Origin: a virus | Virus record (IMG/VR): IMGVR_UViG_3300037840_000333 | Location: 23,121-87,120 of that record | Direction: 5' to 3' (one strand) | DNA: 64,000 nt | Part shown: piece after piece, positions 61,102 to 64,000 of the stretch | Numbering within the stretch: position 1 is the first letter of the stretch | Layout of the letters: every line of letters starts with the position of its first letter | Position numbers and translations under genes: made by a program | The notes under the pieces: model-generated | What the model was told of the DNA's origin: nothing | Databases searched by the model: none | Seen by the model: only the letters and a program-made list of their open reading frames with translations

Positions 61102-61146
61102 GGTGCTACCTCCCTTTTGGTGGTGGTGACCGTCAGCCTGTCACAT

Positions 61147-62994
61147 CTACAGGCCGAACGCCGCTTTCAGGTCGCTGGCCGTGCTGGCCGCGTTCAGGTG
61201 GGCCACGCCGGCGTTGTCATCGAGCCACCGGCACAGGGAGTAGTGGTTCGCCGTCAGCGTCACGACCTTGTGGCTCAGCCTCGGGTCGATCGCCACGAAC
61301 TGCACGAGGTTGCCCTGGCTGCTGTCATCCTCGTCGAACGTGATGATGATGGTCAGATGCCCGCTGGTGTAGTCCGGGCCCGCCATGATGACCGGGATCC
61401 ACTGCTGCAGCCAGGTGTTGGCCTGGGCCAGGGTGCCGTCGTGGGCATCGTCCTGCAGGTTGGGCGTCAGGTCGCCGGTCACCGGCAGGTTGCCGCTCGC
61501 CACGTCGGCGGCGAAGGCGCCGCTCGTGCTCGTGCCGGCCGGGACGTCATAGGTGTTGCACTCGCTGCGCTCCGTCGCGTCCAGCCAGAACGGCCACGGG
61601 GCGTGCCGGGGCACGTAGTTGCCGCTCCCGGTCGTGAAGCAGTTGCTCGGCATGCTCTCGGCGTATTCCTTCGCCGTCTTGCCGGCCGCAATGGTCTGGC
61701 CAAACACGCTCGGCGGGGTCGGCACGCAGCCGCTCGATGCCACCGGGCAGTCGCCTCCGGGCACCGTCTGGCCGCCATAGATGGCGAGGTAGTTGGGCAG
61801 GCTCGGGTGGCCGATCCCGAAATAGCTCGTAGCCGTGCCGTAGGTGTTGCCCAGCCCGGTCAGGTAGGGCATGCCGGCGGTGGACTCGGCCTGGCTGTGA
61901 TTCTCCTCGGGGATCACGAGCACCTTGTGCTGGCCGCCGGTCGGCTTGGTCGTGCTCGTGGTGCTGGTGCTCGTGCTGGTCGATGTGGATGTGGACGTGC
62001 TCGTGCTCGTGGAGCTGCTGGTCGTCGTGGTCGTCGTCGTGGTCCGGGCCGGGATGATGTTGTGCATGGCGTCGATGTAGTCGCCGTAGCCGCTGGCGCT
62101 CTCCCAGCCGTGGCAGTCCGCTCCGCCGGCCGCATCGGCGTCGCCGGTCGAGCTGCACCCGGCCGTGCTCTCCACCTGGGTCCCCTCGCCGTACTCGTTC
62201 CACGTGGTCACGAGCTCTAGGGGGGCCTGGCTCGCCACCATCGCCGTCAGGTTGCTCTGCCACGCCGTGAGGCTCCGGGGCAGTCGGGCGCTGGCTTCGT
62301 TCGCCTTGTTGTACCCGGGGCTCACGGTGTAGCTCTGGCCGGCCTGACTATCGGTGGCGACGGCCGGGCCGTACTGGTGCCACCCGTTCGGCTGGTGGGC
62401 GCAGCTCGTGTACCCGGGGAACACCCGCAGCGTCACGTAGAACGGCTGGGCCTGGGCCGCGTTGGCCTGGGACCAGTTGGCGGCGTCGGTGCAGTTGTTG
62501 TCGCTGTAGACGTAGATGGTCGGTTTGTTGTCGATCCACAGCCACCGGCTGCTCCCGGTGTATTGCTTGCCGATGTAGGCGAGGTCGCTCTGGATCTGCG
62601 CCTCGGTGGCGTTGCGGACCTCGTAGTACACGCTCCACTTGAACCCGGTGTCGGCCGCGGCGGCGAGGTCCGTCGGCACCACCTTGTCCTCCTGGCTGCC
62701 CTGGCCCCACCAGCTCGTGAACGCCGCATCGAGGTGGGCGTACTGCATCGCCTTGATCTGGCCCTTGATGACCGGCTCGCTCGTGCTGTCATAGAAGCCC
62801 TGGCTCGGGGCGTACTTGGTGAACGGGCTCAGCGATTGCTGGGTCCACCCGGGCCCGCTGGCTCCGCCGGCGCCGTACCACTGGTAGATCACGGCCGCCC
62901 TGATCGGCGGCGTCTCGTTGGGGCTGGTCTGGCAGGCGGTGAAGATCCCGGCCAGCACGAGTAAGGACGCGAGGACTGCCCATCTCCGTCTCAT
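61147..62994 (-). CDS. secreted fusion: GH99-like domain, Ser/Thr linker, phosphoesterase domain
   Basis: 615 residues from ATG 62994 (seven bases after TACGGT; a GTG three codons earlier is possible). Lipoprotein-type signal MRRRWAVLASLLVLAGIFTA with Cys21. Residues 30-320 fit the GH99/GH71-like barrel: AVIYQWYGAGG, KGQIKAMQYAHLDAAFTSWW, KWSVYYEV, IYVYSDN, YTVSPGYNK, LVTTWNEYGEGTQVEST. A roughly 33-residue Ser/Thr tract follows. The rest matches the phosphoesterase family of acid phosphatases and phospholipases C (VLVIPEENHSQ, GIGHPSLPNYLAIYGG, IIITFDEDDSSQGNLVQFVA). It might attack host surface glycans and release phosphate or a phospho-linked group. Joining these two activities in a phage protein is unusual. 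Confidence 0.7.
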   Translation of the reverse strand: MRRRWAVLASLLVLAGIFTACQTSPNETPPIRAAVIYQWYGAGGASGPGWTQQSLSPFTKYAPSQGFYDSTSEPVIKGQIKAMQYAHLDAAFTSWWGQGSQEDKVVPTDLAAAADTGFKWSVYYEVRNATEAQIQSDLAYIGKQYTGSSRWLWIDNKPTIYVYSDNNCTDAANWSQANAAQAQPFYVTLRVFPGYTSCAHQPNGWHQYGPAVATDSQAGQSYTVSPGYNKANEASARLPRSLTAWQSNLTAMVASQAPLELVTTWNEYGEGTQVESTAGCSSTGDADAAGGADCHGWESASGYGDYIDAMHNIIPARTTTTTTTTSSSTSTSTSTSTSTSTSTSTTSTTKPTGGQHKVLVIPEENHSQAESTAGMPYLTGLGNTYGTATSYFGIGHPSLPNYLAIYGGQTVPGGDCPVASSGCVPTPPSVFGQTIAAGKTAKEYAESMPSNCFTTGSGNYVPRHAPWPFWLDATERSECNTYDVPAGTSTSGAFAADVASGNLPVTGDLTPNLQDDAHDGTLAQANTWLQQWIPVIMAGPDYTSGHLTIIITFDEDDSSQGNLVQFVAIDPRLSHKVVTLTANHYSLCRWLDDNAGVAHLNAASTASDLKAAFGL

Positions 62995-63001
62995 GCGGGC
63001 C

Positions 63002-63007
63002 ACCGTA
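63002..63007 (-). promoter_or_regulatory. leaderless-type -10 TACGGT before ATG 62994
   Basis: Minus strand CGCTACGGTGGCCCGCATG, seven-base gap. It lies in the 25-bp space after the stop at 63020 and would start the secreted-protein transcript. Confidence 0.5.
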
Positions 63008-63019
63008 GCGGCCGGAGGC

Positions 63020-63409
63020 TCAGGCTCGGGTGATCCAGTTCCGGAACGCCTGCCAGCGCCACCACAGGCGCAGGCGGTCGCTCGGACGCCTGGGCCTCAC
63101 GTCGGCCGTCCGGCCGTCCTCGTGGATGCGGGTCACGACCTGCTCGTGCTCGCCGATGGTGACGAGGAACGGCACCGTGGGCGGTTCTCCGGTGAAGCTG
63201 ACGCTCATCGTGGCCGGGGCTCGCTCGGGCTGGCTCGGGTGCTCCCGCCGGCCGAACGCTGCGCCGGTGATGACCCCGAGGTCGAGCAGTGCTGCCGATG
63301 CGGTAATCCAGTGCGGGCCCGTGGCGGCCGTGATCCCGGCCAGCACAGCTAGAGCGGCCTGCAATACGGTTCGCAGCCCCTTCGCCGCGTTCGGCTCCTC
63401 CTCGCTCAT
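63020..63409 (-). CDS. membrane protein, 129 aa
   Basis: ATG 63409 overlaps the preceding stop as ATGA. A short acidic start is followed by a hydrophobic region (TVLQAALAVLAGITAATGPHW; ASAALLDLGVITGAAFG), two likely membrane passes. The C-terminal half is soluble, with a beta hairpin (MSVSFTGEPPTVPFLVTIGE) and a basic end (DRLRLWWRWQAF). The layout recalls small phage holins with extended cytoplasmic tails but no signature is clear. Confidence 0.55.
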   Translation of the reverse strand: MSEEEPNAAKGLRTVLQAALAVLAGITAATGPHWITASAALLDLGVITGAAFGRREHPSQPERAPATMSVSFTGEPPTVPFLVTIGEHEQVVTRIHEDGRTADVRPRRPSDRLRLWWRWQAFRNWITRA

Positions 63410-63603
63410 TCCGGCTCTCCGACTGGGCCGATGAACACTTCATGCTGGCCGCACCACGATCCGACGTACAGGTGGGTGGCGATGCCCGCCCATCGACTGC
63501 CATCTAGGCCGGTCATGTGGTGGGTCACCATCACCCGCTGGCGACAGACTGGGCAGACTGCCATCTCGGGCTGGTATTCCACGTCGGGCAGGATTCTGGT
63601 CAT
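63406..63603 (-). CDS. small Cys/His protein, 65 aa
   Basis: ATG 63603 overlaps the preceding stop as ATGA. The chain contains MAVCPVCRQRVMVTHHMTG, then HLYVGSWCGQHEVFIG, three cysteines and several histidines forming a probable zinc-ribbon. It ends GPVGEPE. The junction to the next gene is a copy of the junction before it (20 bases around CAGTCGGAGAGCCGGAATGA), so a short segment was duplicated here. Confidence 0.55.
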   Translation of the reverse strand: MTRILPDVEYQPEMAVCPVCRQRVMVTHHMTGLDGSRWAGIATHLYVGSWCGQHEVFIGPVGEPE

Positions 63604-63998
63604 TCCGGCTCTCCGACTGGGGGGTGAAGGGCGGCAACCAACGAATCCCACCACTGACGCACAACCTCTCGCTTCCCTACTTCGGGATGCGCCGTGCGGA
63701 CTAGTCCTGCCGCCTTCGTTTCGATGAGCGTCAACCGCTCTACCTCGCCCCGGAGCCGTTGGACCTCGGTTTGCAGTTGATCCCGTTCCACGTCACAGTC
63801 ATGCGCGTTGCTGGCACGGATGAAAACATCGCTGCCGACATAACCGCCGATGTCAAGCAGTAGCCGTTCCAGCTCCTCCACTCGCTGGCGTAGGGAGTCG
63901 ATGGTGAACGCGCACCGACGTTCCAGTGGCGTATAGCGATACCAGTTGCGCGGCTTACGGATCGTCGCCACTTCCGCGTCGCTCAGCGGCGCGGACAA
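63600..63998 (-). CDS. coiled-coil protein, start near or beyond window edge
   Basis: 132 codons from a TTG at 63998; the frame stays open to the edge, so the true start may lie outside. The chain begins PLSDAEVATIRKPRNWYRYT, continues with long heptad helices (TIDSLRQRVEELERLLLD; ERDQLQTEVQRLRGEVERLT) and ends with helix VVRQWWDSLVAALHPPVGEPE. A dimerising coiled coil of unknown role. Its last residues VGEPE repeat in the next protein because of the duplicated gene junction. Confidence 0.55.
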   Translation of the reverse strand: MSAPLSDAEVATIRKPRNWYRYTPLERRCAFTIDSLRQRVEELERLLLDIGGYVGSDVFIRASNAHDCDVERDQLQTEVQRLRGEVERLTLIETKAAGLVRTAHPEVGKREVVRQWWDSLVAALHPPVGEPE

Positions 63999-64000
63999 TG

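Noticed and set aside
61914-62050. Low-complexity GTC/GTG tract as a possible CRISPR-like or tandem repeat array
   Set aside because: It encodes the Ser/Thr linker of the secreted fusion protein and has no regular unit with spacers.
1-64000. tRNA genes, integrase with attachment site, or insertion sequences
   Set aside because: No cloverleaf-like segment, recombinase motif or terminal inverted repeat with transposase was seen. Lysogeny cannot be judged from this window.

Overview
The window looks like a structural and accessory stretch of a long-tailed (siphovirus-type) actinobacteriophage or prophage. The DNA is very GC-rich, genes are packed head-to-tail with ATGA, GTGA or TGATG overlaps, and apart from two plus-strand genes (16407-16955 and 57457-57852) everything reads on the minus strand, so the functional order runs from position 64000 down to 1. 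Clear virion genes are large terminase, a portal fused to a MuF-like domain, a capsid maturation protease, a major capsid protein, neck proteins, a tail assembly chaperone frameshift pair, a 1682-residue tape measure protein, minor tail proteins and several tail fibres. No tRNA, rRNA, CRISPR array, integrase or insertion sequence is visible.

Layout in the direction of transcription. (1) 64000-58500: two soluble small proteins, a membrane protein, then a run of secreted proteins: a GH99-like/phosphoesterase fusion lipoprotein, two small cysteine-containing exported proteins, a CHAP-type peptidase lipoprotein and an Rpf/transglycosylase-like protein with a Pro/Thr linker that carries a second ORF in another frame. 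(2) 58500-55600: small cytoplasmic genes, a helix-turn-helix-like protein, a PGDYG-like protein and a lone plus-strand tail-domain paralogue. (3) 55433-50770: terminase, a frameshifted neprosin-like fragment, two Ig-like proteins with a common C-terminal tail, and small regulators. (4) 50745-37300: a large tail fibre and host-recognition cassette with Ig repeats, beta-helix, an SGNH esterase on a collagen-like stalk, a methyltransferase and a 17-residue DTGSGxD repeat protein. (5) 37300-35300: a Lys/Pro-rich histone-H1-like protein, a small membrane protein, a GH25 endolysin and a DUF1360-like membrane protein. (6) 35300-20900: portal-MuF, protease, capsid, structural and neck genes. (7) 20900-17000: tiny soluble, zinc-ribbon, secreted and membrane proteins. 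(8) 16330-6000: tail chaperones, tape measure and minor tail proteins. (9) 5940-2076: coiled-coil and membrane proteins plus a cysteine-peptidase-like protein. (10) 1845-1: Gam-like protein and a truncated single-strand-annealing-type protein, so a recombination module continues past the left edge.

The most striking feature is regulatory. At least fifteen genes have an actinobacterial-type -10 hexamer (TANNNT, most often TAGCGT, TAGCAT or TACACT) placed only 5 to 8 bases before an ATG or GTG, usually without a Shine-Dalgarno sequence. This predicts leaderless transcripts. A second, two-part promoter type occurs four times: a conserved 16-bp element with the same CGCTAGC core, exactly 15 bp of spacer, then TAGAGT or TAGACT. 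Several elements are compact: overlapping divergent -10 boxes at 16391-16400, a -10 that contains the portal stop codon at 31707-31712, and two leaderless mini-ORFs whose ends touch the next start codon. All functions are inferred by reading the sequence; no database search was possible.
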